Under the pieces are notes generated by a model, which was not told the origin of the DNA, made no database searches, and saw only the letters and a program-made list of their open reading frames with translations. Shown one piece after another: positions 26,172 to 33,668 of a stretch of DNA of 64,000 nt. Where the stretch lies: the NCBI GenBank assembly GCA_020636075.1, contig JACJYO010000005.1, forward strand, positions 310,001 to 374,000, given 5' to 3'. Position 1 is the stretch's first letter; each line of letters begins with the position of its first letter. This stretch comes from Lewinellaceae bacterium (GTDB lineage: Bacteria > Bacteroidota > Bacteroidia > Chitinophagales > Saprospiraceae). Both the position numbers and the translations under genes were made by a program.

Positions 26172-26213
26172 GAGCGCAGTAACAAGCATAATAGCCTGTT
26201 ATTGCGCTCTTTT
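26172..26213 (+). terminator. Intrinsic terminator between the first substrate gene and xrtH
   Basis: GAGCGCAGTAACAAGC (26172-26187) pairs with GCCTGTTATTGCGCTC (26194-26209) with one mismatch and one bulge-like position. TTTT follows. A smaller hairpin, AACGGTTT/AAACCGTT, lies just upstream (26139-26155). The xrtH ATG begins 14 bases after the T-run, so expression of xrtH would need readthrough or an internal promoter. Confidence 0.75.
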
Positions 26214-26226
26214 CAATAAGGCATTT

Positions 26227-26829
26227 ATGTCAGCGAAGAAACGGAACCAACCACCCAAAAAGGCGACTGCACCAGAATCAACCCCGTTTAGTTTTTCTAA
26301 ACGGGTTCAGGCAATGCTAAAAGACCGGCATCCAATCCTCAAATACTTATTGGGATTCATGGGCTGCATGGCTGTTTTTTACTTAATCTATTTTTCCTCC
26401 TTCTATCAAAATCATTTCGAAAAGCCATTGGTTTATGGGCAGGCAGTTATCGGAAATTTGCTATTGCACCTGCTCGGACATGATACCAAAGTCGTAGGTT
26501 CAGCAATAGCCAGTACCTATTTTTCGGTCGATATTCAAAATGGTTGCGACGGGCTTGAGCCCATTGCTATTTTGGTGAGCGGCATCCTGATTTATCCGGC
26601 ATCGCGCAAACAAAAAGTAACTGGGCTAGCCTGGGGGATTGGTGTTTTGGCAATACTCAACTTGTTTCGAATTGTCGGGCTTTATCTGGCCGGCCTTAAT
26701 TTTTCCAAAACGGTTTTTGAAATTCTGCACGTCCAGGGTGGTTTCATTGTTTTTGCGATGATCAGTGTATCATTGCTGTTCATCTGGATGAATTGGGTGA
26801 TGGCCCAATCCTCAAAACCGGCTCAATGA
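26227..26829 (+). CDS. xrtH: Exosortase, XrtH-like
   Basis: This 200-residue polytopic membrane protein has the exosortase catalytic triad: Cys107 in NGCDGLEPIA, Arg148 in LNLFRIVGLYLAG and His168 in ILHVQGGF. Each sits at or near the end of a membrane helix. The N terminus is a short charged cytoplasmic tail. Exosortases are transpeptidase-like enzymes that cut C-terminal sorting signals and transfer the protein to an acceptor, in parallel to sortases. Two proteins with IPT/AMSEWG signals flank it, which supports assignment to the IPTLxxWG-specific H type. The acceptor molecule is unknown. The start follows an intrinsic terminator closely. Confidence 0.85.
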   Translation: MSAKKRNQPPKKATAPESTPFSFSKRVQAMLKDRHPILKYLLGFMGCMAVFYLIYFSSFYQNHFEKPLVYGQAVIGNLLLHLLGHDTKVVGSAIASTYFSVDIQNGCDGLEPIAILVSGILIYPASRKQKVTGLAWGIGVLAILNLFRIVGLYLAGLNFSKTVFEILHVQGGFIVFAMISVSLLFIWMNWVMAQSSKPAQ

Positions 26830-26860
26830 TTATTCAAAACCGCTATTTTTCGTTGATATT

Positions 26861-27511
26861 ATGAAAGTATTCATCGGTCCGGCCTTAAAATATTTCGCCC
26901 TGTTTTTATTGATATACGGCATATTGACGGGCATCAGTATGGTGCCTGCAGTTGGTGAATTTTGTAACCGAATTTACCGGAAACCCACAGAGCCCATCCT
27001 GGCGGCCATGCTCCAGAAAGCATATATTCAAATCAAGGCCGATGGTGATTATTATGAAATATTGCGCATCGAATTTGCTTCCAAGGCCCAGGTTCAGGAG
27101 CAAATGGCTACTGCCAAAAGAACCGGGAATGCCATGGTAACGATAACTGGCACACAAAATGAAGTGAATTTTCAAAACCTCTTTACCGGTTTTTTCCTGT
27201 TTTTGGTCACCCTGGTGCTGCTATCCCCGGTCGGTTGGAAGCAAAAAGTAAAAAGCCTTGTCATCGGCACCATTCTGTACTATTTGTTTACGGTTTTTAA
27301 GTTATATCTTGTGGAATTGATCTTTTTCAACGAACCACAAATTGCCATTTATCAAACCAATTCGATACTCTTGAGCATTGTTAAAGGTATTCGATACTGT
27401 ATGACGCTAAGCATCAATGTTTTGGTCATTCTGGTGATTTGGGCAGCATTGGTTTTGAAAAAAGATAATTGGAAGGCTTTGGTGGGACGCGGCGGGATGA
27501 CGAATTTTTAA
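26861..27511 (+). CDS. Exosortase-associated membrane protein
   Basis: The 216-residue product has an N-terminal membrane helix (ALKYFALFLLIYGILTGIS). A polar, presumably extracytoplasmic segment follows (about 35-108, with PTEPILAAMLQKAYIQIK), then three further helices at about 109-125, 130-155 and 175-200. It lies 31 bases after xrtH and, with it, between the two candidate substrates. A similar small membrane protein accompanies XrtH in other genomes as an exosortase-H-associated protein; I assign it on this position and topology. Its role may be to hold the exosortase or guide the substrate. Confidence 0.65.
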   Translation: MKVFIGPALKYFALFLLIYGILTGISMVPAVGEFCNRIYRKPTEPILAAMLQKAYIQIKADGDYYEILRIEFASKAQVQEQMATAKRTGNAMVTITGTQNEVNFQNLFTGFFLFLVTLVLLSPVGWKQKVKSLVIGTILYYLFTVFKLYLVELIFFNEPQIAIYQTNSILLSIVKGIRYCMTLSINVLVILVIWAALVLKKDNWKALVGRGGMTNF

Positions 27512-27631
27512 GAAAATAAAGAATGTCTCGTCCAGTCTGGTAGCAGTAGCTACCTTAAAAAACGCACTGTTTTACGTTACTTAGCAATTTAATTTTTAAT
27601 CCCTTTTCGTTAATTACAAATTAAGGTTCTC

Positions 27632-29413
27632 ATGAAAAAAGATATCCGATCCCTATTGTTCTTGCTGCTACTCGCCTACACAGGCGTTGCGCAAAATTTC
27701 TCCATGAACTTTGACGGAACAGACGATTACATTCAGTCAACTTATACTGGCATCTTAGGGAGCAACCCCCGCACGGTGGAGGCTTGGGTAAAAACGACCT
27801 GGAATGGTACACAACGGATTATTGTGGATTGGGGGGCAATATCACCCAATGGCTCCCGCTATACTGTCAATATGATCAATGGCGGCCTCCGCATAGAAGT
27901 TGGTGGCAATGGTATGACTACGGGTACCCTCATCAACAATGGCGGCTGGCACCACATAGCCGCAACTTATGACAATAGTTTGGCCACCGACAAACACAAA
28001 CTCTACATAGATGGGGTATTTGTACTGGGCGGTAACCTGACTGTGGCAGTAAATACACTGGGCACCAATGCCCTTCAAATAGGCAGACGCAATGATGGGG
28101 TAAATTTTTGGCAGGGCAATATTGACGAAGTACGGGTTTGGAACGTTGCTAGAACTGCTGCCGAAATTGCCGCCAATATGAACACGGAACTGACCGGCGG
28201 CGAGGCCGGCCTGGTTTATTATGCCAAATTTGATGAAGTGGGCGCCTCCTGCGACATTGTGGATTGCTCGCCTGGCCAACACCACGGCACAAGACTCGGT
28301 ACAGGCGGCGCGAACAACCTGCCTCAATTTAGCGCTGATGTGCCTGCTATTACCGATGTGGCCTGCACCACGCCACTCGTTGGTTGCACTTTGGCTGCCA
28401 TGTGCTCGGTGGATGGTATCAGCGTATCCAATATTTCTGCCTGTAATGATCAAGGCACTTCCGACCCTTCTGACGATACTTTCACCGCCAATGTAACTGT
28501 CACGTTTACCGATGCACCTGCCACCGGTACGCTCAATTTGAGTGGCGACGGCATGGCCTCCGTGCCGGTGGGCTCCTTGGGCATGGGCACACACACCTTC
28601 ACGGGCGTCACCATGAGCGCCGATGGGACAGCCATTAGCCTGACAGCAACCTTTTCTGCAGATGGGGCATGCACATTCACCAACAGCAATGCGGGCACTG
28701 CTCCGGCAGCTTGTTCGATGGCACCGCCACCGCCTACATGTTCCGTTTCCAACATCAGTGTTGCCAATATTTCTGCCTGCAACGATAACGGAACCCCGGC
28801 CAACAGTGCCGACGACACCTTTACTGCAGATGTAACGGTACAGTTCTCGAACCCGCCCGCTACGGGCTCGCTCAACCTGTCCGGTAGCGGCACAGCGTCC
28901 GTTGCAGTTGGTTCTCTTGGTGCCGGCACCTATACTTTTACAGGCGTCACCATGAGCGCCAACGGCGGTTTTATCAGCCTTGCTGCCACCTTCTCCGCCA
29001 CCCCGACCTGCACCTTAACCAACAACAATGCGGGTACTGCCCCGGCAAATTGTTCTCCGAACGCACCTAGCATCCCGGCCATGTCGGAGTGGGGATTGAT
29101 ACTATTCGCCCTGATTGTCTTTACGATGATCGTGGTGTTCGGCATGCAGCGACAGGGGGCACTGGCCACGAGCAGTGCGATGGGCAACTTTTCTGCAACC
29201 AATCGCCAAAGGATGCCGTTCGACAAGGCGCTTTATTTCAAAGTTTTGTCCTTTGTCTATCTGGGCTTTGCGTTGATATTTACAACTTCCATCCTGGTAC
29301 TTGGTTATGAAATGACCAATGCCGATGTGCCGGGCAGCCTGCTTTCGGGAAGTGTGCTTGCCTATTTGATCCACTTTGTTTTGATAACTTCGGGCCGGGA
29401 TACGACCAATTGA
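27632..29413 (+). CDS. Secreted LamG-domain protein with internal IPAMSEWG exosortase signal
   Basis: The 593-residue product begins with a signal peptide (MKKDIRSLLFLLLLAYTGVAQ). A LamG-like concanavalin domain follows at 23-200, with NFDGTDDYIQS, RTVEAWVKT, WHHIAATYD and NIDEVRVWNVARTAAEI. Two repeats of about 105 residues (258-362 and 370-475) are closely similar to those of the 24470 product. IPAMSEWG lies at 481-488 with its membrane helix. The protein continues about 90 residues, with MPFDKALYFKVLSFVYLGFA and TNADVPGSLLSG, nearly matching the other substrate's tail. LamG domains usually bind carbohydrate, so a surface adhesin is plausible. A strong terminator follows. Confidence 0.82.
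   Translation: MKKDIRSLLFLLLLAYTGVAQNFSMNFDGTDDYIQSTYTGILGSNPRTVEAWVKTTWNGTQRIIVDWGAISPNGSRYTVNMINGGLRIEVGGNGMTTGTLINNGGWHHIAATYDNSLATDKHKLYIDGVFVLGGNLTVAVNTLGTNALQIGRRNDGVNFWQGNIDEVRVWNVARTAAEIAANMNTELTGGEAGLVYYAKFDEVGASCDIVDCSPGQHHGTRLGTGGANNLPQFSADVPAITDVACTTPLVGCTLAAMCSVDGISVSNISACNDQGTSDPSDDTFTANVTVTFTDAPATGTLNLSGDGMASVPVGSLGMGTHTFTGVTMSADGTAISLTATFSADGACTFTNSNAGTAPAACSMAPPPPTCSVSNISVANISACNDNGTPANSADDTFTADVTVQFSNPPATGSLNLSGSGTASVAVGSLGAGTYTFTGVTMSANGGFISLAATFSATPTCTLTNNNAGTAPANCSPNAPSIPAMSEWGLILFALIVFTMIVVFGMQRQGALATSSAMGNFSATNRQRMPFDKALYFKVLSFVYLGFALIFTTSILVLGYEMTNADVPGSLLSGSVLAYLIHFVLITSGRDTTN
28403..29056 (+). repeat. Second tandem pair of the about 105-residue repeats
   Basis: Codons 28403-28717 and 28739-29056 encode repeats homologous to each other and to the pair at 25139-25786. 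SVSNISACND, DDTFTA, ATGTLNLSG and HTFTGVTMSA mark the first copy. Confidence 0.85.
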
Positions 29414-29440
29414 TTATTGATATACCCGGAAAATAGACGA

Positions 29441-29477
29441 AACCGGCTCATAAGCGCGCCTTATGAGCCGGTTTTTT
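29441..29477 (+). terminator. Intrinsic terminator of the exosortase locus
   Basis: AACCGGCTCATAA (29441-29453), a 7-base loop, and TTATGAGCCGGTT (29461-29473) form a perfect 13-bp stem, followed by TTTT. It may also serve the convergent serine hydrolase gene, which ends at 29529. Confidence 0.9.
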
Positions 29478-29528
29478 GTCTCGTTAGGAAAAACCTGCGA
29501 TCTGATTTTAGATGGCAAATCGGCAACC

Positions 29529-30746
29529 TCAACACCCCTCCCAGGCCGCATCAAAACTATCCCGCAAAATACTCCCCAACGTAGTGATGTTGCAATTCGA
29601 CAACAACACCGCTTCCACGCCATTCGGGAAAAAAACGATCTGGGCGCGAAGCGCGCGATTGCAGCAGGATTCCGGCCCCCGGGTACCGCCTTTAGCCTGG
29701 TAGCGCCCGTAAGCGCCGTCGGCCGATTCGATGAGACCCAGCTCTTCGCTAAGAATTTTTTCGCGCTGCGTTTTCGAGATCAGCGTTTCATTATCATCGT
29801 GCCGGAAATAGGCCAGCAGCTTGGCAAGATCCATGCAGGACAGCAGCAGGCCGCCCGAGCCGCCATTCAGGTAGGGATCGCTGGTATGCGCCCAACCCAG
29901 GGTTCCGTCGGAAGGGTTACTCCAGGTGGCGTCGAAGGGAAAGCGGTAGCCCAGCGGATAGGTAGTCACGCTGTAATAATCATTGACAGCCTGCGCCGTC
30001 ATTGGCGGGTAGACATTCAGTTTGTCGAAGAAGTTGGTTTTGATGTATTCGAAGTATTTGTCAGTGCAGGCTGTGGCGTAATTCGCGCTTGTTTCATCCA
30101 GGCCGTACACGATTTCACCGATCAGCACCCGGATCATGGTAAAGTTCCCATTTTGGTAAACACCGATTCTGGTCGGGTCGGGTGTTGCACGTATAGCGGC
30201 AAGCATTTGCGCCTCGGTAGGCATTATACCCGGTGAAGGATTGGTGCCCGGAAAGGCAATAGCGGTGTTCATCGTCATCAGCCGCTTGAAGGTCAGGAAG
30301 GCAGCCTTATCGACATCTTTGAAGTCGGGATGTGCCACCGTTTTCCAGCTATCGGGCAGGTAATCGATTACGTTGAATTCCACCCCGATGCCGTAGTCTT
30401 CCATCACTTTCATCATCGCCATGGCTCCGATAAACTTGCTGACGGAGGCAACATTCATGCGCATATCGACCGTCATATTTTTCGGACCATTCGGATCCTT
30501 GGCGTGAATGGCCACGCCACCCGCCTCAGCGTGATAAAGTTGCCCATTCCGGGTTACCGCAAACTGATAGCCGGAAACCGGGTTGGCGGCATCGTTCATT
30601 CGGGCATTGACCTCCTGCACAAACAAGTCAATATTAAACTGGGGAATCGGATTACACAGGTCATCCTTGTTTTTGCAGGTTGGAAAAACATACAGAACAG
30701 CAATCAGAACCAACAAGGAGCGAAAAAAGGGAAAGATCGTTTTCAT
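29529..30746 (-). CDS. Serine hydrolase lipoprotein of the beta-lactamase/penicillin-binding class C type
   Basis: From ATG 30746 the product has 405 residues and starts with a lipoprotein signal ending VLYVFPTC, so it is probably lipidated at that cysteine. A start 36 bases upstream would bury the signal. The active-site SxxK motif is SVSK in MNVASVSKFIGA, and a Tyr-x-Asn motif lies in VYQNGNF. These enzymes act as esterases, D-aminopeptidases or carboxypeptidases in the periplasm or outer membrane; substrate is unknown. The C terminus is cysteine-rich (GPESCCNRAL, LLSNCN, WEGC). No neighbour suggests a specific pathway. Confidence 0.85.
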   Translation of the reverse strand: MKTIFPFFRSLLVLIAVLYVFPTCKNKDDLCNPIPQFNIDLFVQEVNARMNDAANPVSGYQFAVTRNGQLYHAEAGGVAIHAKDPNGPKNMTVDMRMNVASVSKFIGAMAMMKVMEDYGIGVEFNVIDYLPDSWKTVAHPDFKDVDKAAFLTFKRLMTMNTAIAFPGTNPSPGIMPTEAQMLAAIRATPDPTRIGVYQNGNFTMIRVLIGEIVYGLDETSANYATACTDKYFEYIKTNFFDKLNVYPPMTAQAVNDYYSVTTYPLGYRFPFDATWSNPSDGTLGWAHTSDPYLNGGSGGLLLSCMDLAKLLAYFRHDDNETLISKTQREKILSEELGLIESADGAYGRYQAKGGTRGPESCCNRALRAQIVFFPNGVEAVLLSNCNITTLGSILRDSFDAAWEGC

Positions 30747-30935
30747 AATTGAACTATTGGAGGTTAGGAGTGGATAATGCAATCGGGTATTGATCTGCTC
30801 CCGAATCCATTACATTTGGATCAAGGTTCAGACCTTTTAAACGTTGAGCAACTCTTCAAGGGGAAGTATCCAAAAATAACCTGTTTTTCCCGCAAACGCA
30901 ACCTGGGTTCCTTTGAGGATCAAAAACCATACAAA

Positions 30936-30985
30936 GCAGGCAGCCGGCTTATCCATCATGTGATGAGCCGGCTGCTGCCTTTTTT
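30936..30985 (+). terminator. Orphan terminator-like hairpin
   Basis: GCAGGCAGCCGGCT (30936-30949) pairs with AGCCGGCTGCTGC (30966-30978) with one bulge, followed by a run of six T. No plus-strand gene is recognised upstream. The 378-base gap at 30747-31124 holds no supported gene. The stem shares CCGGCT with the terminator at 29441. Confidence 0.65.
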
Positions 30986-31043
30986 GATCTCAGTTGAGAT
31001 TCACTTTTAGCCAATATTTCGCTGGAATTAAATTAAAAAAAAT

Positions 31044-31068
31044 GTTTTAAAATATCGTTTTTTAAAAC
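31044..31068. promoter_or_regulatory. A/T-rich inverted repeat upstream of the ORF6N gene
   Basis: GTTTTAAAA (31044-31052) and TTTTAAAAC (31060-31068) are exact reverse complements with a 7-base spacer. They lie 57 bases before the ATG. It could be an operator for the DNA-binding ORF6N protein or simply A/T-rich sequence. Confidence 0.35.
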
Positions 31069-31124
31069 AAATCAACCTTAAAGGGGTGGTATATTTCAAC
31101 CTTCTGTACCGATACCCTTTTGAA

Positions 31125-31679
31125 ATGGAACTGCAATTCATCAAACAAAAAATCCACACGATCCGGGGCTGTCAGGTTATTCTCGATTTTGATTTGGCGG
31201 AGTTGTACGAAGTGGAAACCCGCCTGTTGAAACAGGCGGTCCGACGGAATACGGATCGTTTCCCAGATGACTTCATGTTCGAACTTTCAGACAAAGAGGT
31301 CAATAGCCTGGTATCACAATTTGTGATACCTTCCAAAAGGAAACTGGGAGGAGCTCAACCATTTGCTTTTACCGAGCAAGGTGTAGCCATGCTTTCCTCG
31401 GTTTTACGCAGTGAAAAAGCAATCCAGGTCAACATCGCTATTATGCGCGCTTTTGTCGCTATGCGAAACTATTTGCTTTCATTTACCGAACTGAAACAAC
31501 AAATCGCCGAGCTCGAAGCCCGGTTTGAGCGCGACTTTTCCGATGTACACGAAGCGCTCAAATGGTTGGCTAAAGAAAATCAGGCGCGCACAAGTGAAAT
31601 TGCTATACTGCAAGAATCCGACACCACAACCGAAAACTGGCGCGATCGAAAACGAATCGGTTTTAAAAAAGAACCTTGA
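31125..31679 (+). CDS. ORF6N-domain DNA-binding protein
   Basis: From ATG 31125 the product has 184 residues. The N-terminal ORF6N domain is clear: VILDFDLAELYEVETRLLKQ, RRNTDRFPDDFMFELSDKE and FAFTEQGVAMLSSVLRSEKA. A coiled-coil-like tail follows (FTELKQQIAELEARFERD). ORF6N domains occur in phage anti-repressors and in many free-standing chromosomal genes of Bacteroidota. No other phage gene is nearby, so it is an orphan, probably a regulator. It ends close to kynA, whose own start lies 86 bases later. Confidence 0.85.
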   Translation: MELQFIKQKIHTIRGCQVILDFDLAELYEVETRLLKQAVRRNTDRFPDDFMFELSDKEVNSLVSQFVIPSKRKLGGAQPFAFTEQGVAMLSSVLRSEKAIQVNIAIMRAFVAMRNYLLSFTELKQQIAELEARFERDFSDVHEALKWLAKENQARTSEIAILQESDTTTENWRDRKRIGFKKEP

Positions 31680-31765
31680 TCCCGAAATTATCCAGCCAGG
31701 GAGGGTTAAAAAATACCAACCGCCTTACTTTCGCCACCGGCTTGTTTAACTTAAAGCCCGCACCG

Positions 31766-32818
31766 ATGCCGAAAAAAGAAGTACACTATTCCGACTATCT
31801 CCAGCTCGACAAGATCCTGGGCGCCCAGGTTATGGAAAGCGAACTGGAAGGCGCCCCGGCCCACGATGAAATGTTGTTTATCATCATCCATCAGGCCTAC
31901 GAACTTTGGTTCAAACAAATTCTGTTTGAGATCGATTCAATCGCCGGGATCATGCGGCAGCCGGCTATCAACGACAACTCGCCGGAGTTGCAAACCGTCG
32001 TTCACCGCCTGGGCCGCATCGAAACGATCCTGAAGGTTGCCGTCCACCAGATCGACATCCTGGAAACCATGACGGCCATGGACTTCCTCGATTTTCGCGA
32101 CTACCTGCGCCCGGCTTCCGGTTTTCAAAGCTGGCAATTCAAAATTACCGAAGCCAAACTGGGCCTGCGGTATACCGAGCGGCATGGCCAGGAATACTAC
32201 ATTTCCCAACTCCGAGAGGAGCATATCAACCTGATCAAAACAGCGGAATCTCAAACATCACTGCTCGATCTGGTCAATGACTGGCTCGAGCGTATGCCGT
32301 TTTTTGATAAGCCGGAATATTGGGCCAGTTATCAGGCGATGTTTCCGGCAGCAACAGATAAACACCCGTTCTGGAGCGACTATTCGGGCATTTACACGGA
32401 AAGCTTGGTAGAAGGTGAGCGGCAAAATATCCGGTATTTCGAAACCCTGTTTTTCGACGATTCCACCCATCCGGAGCGCCGGCTCAGCGCCCGTGCCTGC
32501 CGGGCTGCATTATTTATCATGTTGTACCGGGGCTTTCCACTGCTTCAGGCGCCATTTCAGCTACTCAACAGTCTGCTGGAAATCGATGAGCAACTCTCCA
32601 CCTGGCGCTACCGGCACGTGAGTATGGTCACCCGTATGATCGGCTACCGCAGCGGAACCGGCGGCTCCAGCGGCCGCGACTACCTCAAGGGCGCACTCGA
32701 CAAACACTATATTTTCAGGGAAATTGCCGCACTGGCCAGCTACCTCATCGAGCGGCGGCGCCTGCCGGTACTTTGCCGCGAACTGGAGGAACGGTTGGGT
32801 TTTGAGCCCCAGTATTAA
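31766..32818 (+). CDS. kynA: Tryptophan 2,3-dioxygenase
   Basis: This 350-residue haem enzyme opens the indole ring of L-tryptophan to give N-formylkynurenine, the first step of the kynurenine pathway. Motifs are HYSDYLQLDKILGAQ, DEMLFIIIHQAYELWFKQ, DFRDYLRPASGFQS, and RHVSMVTRMIG followed by GTGGSSGRDYL, which contains the haem-ligand His and the substrate-binding GTGGS loop. The ATG at 31766 gives the canonical N terminus. A TACTTTCG box close to the TAnnTTTG consensus lies just upstream, supporting this start. No other kynurenine gene is adjacent. Confidence 0.95.
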   Translation: MPKKEVHYSDYLQLDKILGAQVMESELEGAPAHDEMLFIIIHQAYELWFKQILFEIDSIAGIMRQPAINDNSPELQTVVHRLGRIETILKVAVHQIDILETMTAMDFLDFRDYLRPASGFQSWQFKITEAKLGLRYTERHGQEYYISQLREEHINLIKTAESQTSLLDLVNDWLERMPFFDKPEYWASYQAMFPAATDKHPFWSDYSGIYTESLVEGERQNIRYFETLFFDDSTHPERRLSARACRAALFIMLYRGFPLLQAPFQLLNSLLEIDEQLSTWRYRHVSMVTRMIGYRSGTGGSSGRDYLKGALDKHYIFREIAALASYLIERRRLPVLCRELEERLGFEPQY

Positions 32819-32887
32819 GACCGGGATAGCCTTTTTCGAGCCGGTCCTCCAACGTGGCATTGTTCACCCGCATTGTACCTTTACCCA

Positions 32888-33661
32888 ATGCAACCGAACA
32901 TCCGCTTGATGTATTTACCGTTGGTATTGCTCCTGTGTTACACATCGGCACACGCGCAAATCGTCAATATCGAGGAGCAACGCATCACCAACACCAATGA
33001 TTCCACCCGCTGGTACGGCTATTTGCGCGGCAGCGCAGCACTCACCAAAGTAAAACAACAGAGCCTGCAATTGCAGGGACAAAGCAAAATCCAGTTTAAA
33101 AAAGATCCGCACCTGGCGCTGCTCCTGCTCAATATCAACCTGCTGCGGGCGGGCAATCAGGATTTCGCCAAACGCGCGTTTGCCCACCTGCGGTACAACT
33201 ACGAACTGGCAAAAAACCTGAACTGGGAAGCCTACGCACAAATCCAAACCAGTCCCATCCAACTGCTCGACCAACGCCGGCTGCTGGGCACCGGCCTGCG
33301 CTGGCGCCTGCTGAAATCAGCCAATGGCCGCCAGCGCATCTACCTGGGCGCAGCCTGGCTTTGGGAACACAATATTTTTACCGAACCCTATGCCCAGCAA
33401 TTCTGGAATCGCTCCAGCAATTACCTTTCCACCACGCTCCGTTTCAGCAAACAGGCAACGCTCATCGGCACTGCCTACTGGCAACCTGTTTGGGGACGCA
33501 TTTCGAATTACCGGTTGAGCACCGAATGGGTATTACAAGTGGCTATCACCAAAAAACTGGCGCTCACTATCGACTTTTCCTACAGCCGTGATAATAATTT
33601 GCCGCCCGAAGCGCCCTCCGAAACTTATGCATGGCGGAATGGTATCACCTGGCAACTATAA
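32888..33661 (+). CDS. DUF481-type outer-membrane protein
   Basis: The 257-residue product has a signal peptide (MQPNIRLMYLPLVLLLCYTSAHAQ) and a series of amphipathic beta strands typical of DUF481 barrels (FAHLRYNYELAKNLNWEAYAQ, GTGLRWRLL, IYLGAAWLWEHN). The C terminus is WRNGITWQL. A TTG codon 15 bases upstream is in frame, but a TACCTTTA promoter box overlaps it, so ATG 32888 is preferred. Function is unknown. The beta-helix gene starts seven bases after its stop. Confidence 0.7.
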   Translation: MQPNIRLMYLPLVLLLCYTSAHAQIVNIEEQRITNTNDSTRWYGYLRGSAALTKVKQQSLQLQGQSKIQFKKDPHLALLLLNINLLRAGNQDFAKRAFAHLRYNYELAKNLNWEAYAQIQTSPIQLLDQRRLLGTGLRWRLLKSANGRQRIYLGAAWLWEHNIFTEPYAQQFWNRSSNYLSTTLRFSKQATLIGTAYWQPVWGRISNYRLSTEWVLQVAITKKLALTIDFSYSRDNNLPPEAPSETYAWRNGITWQL

Positions 33662-33668
33662 CCTGACT

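Noticed and set aside
25139..29056. CRISPR or satellite DNA repeat
   Set aside because: The similarity is at the protein level, with in-frame repeats inside two coding genes, and there are no regular spacers.
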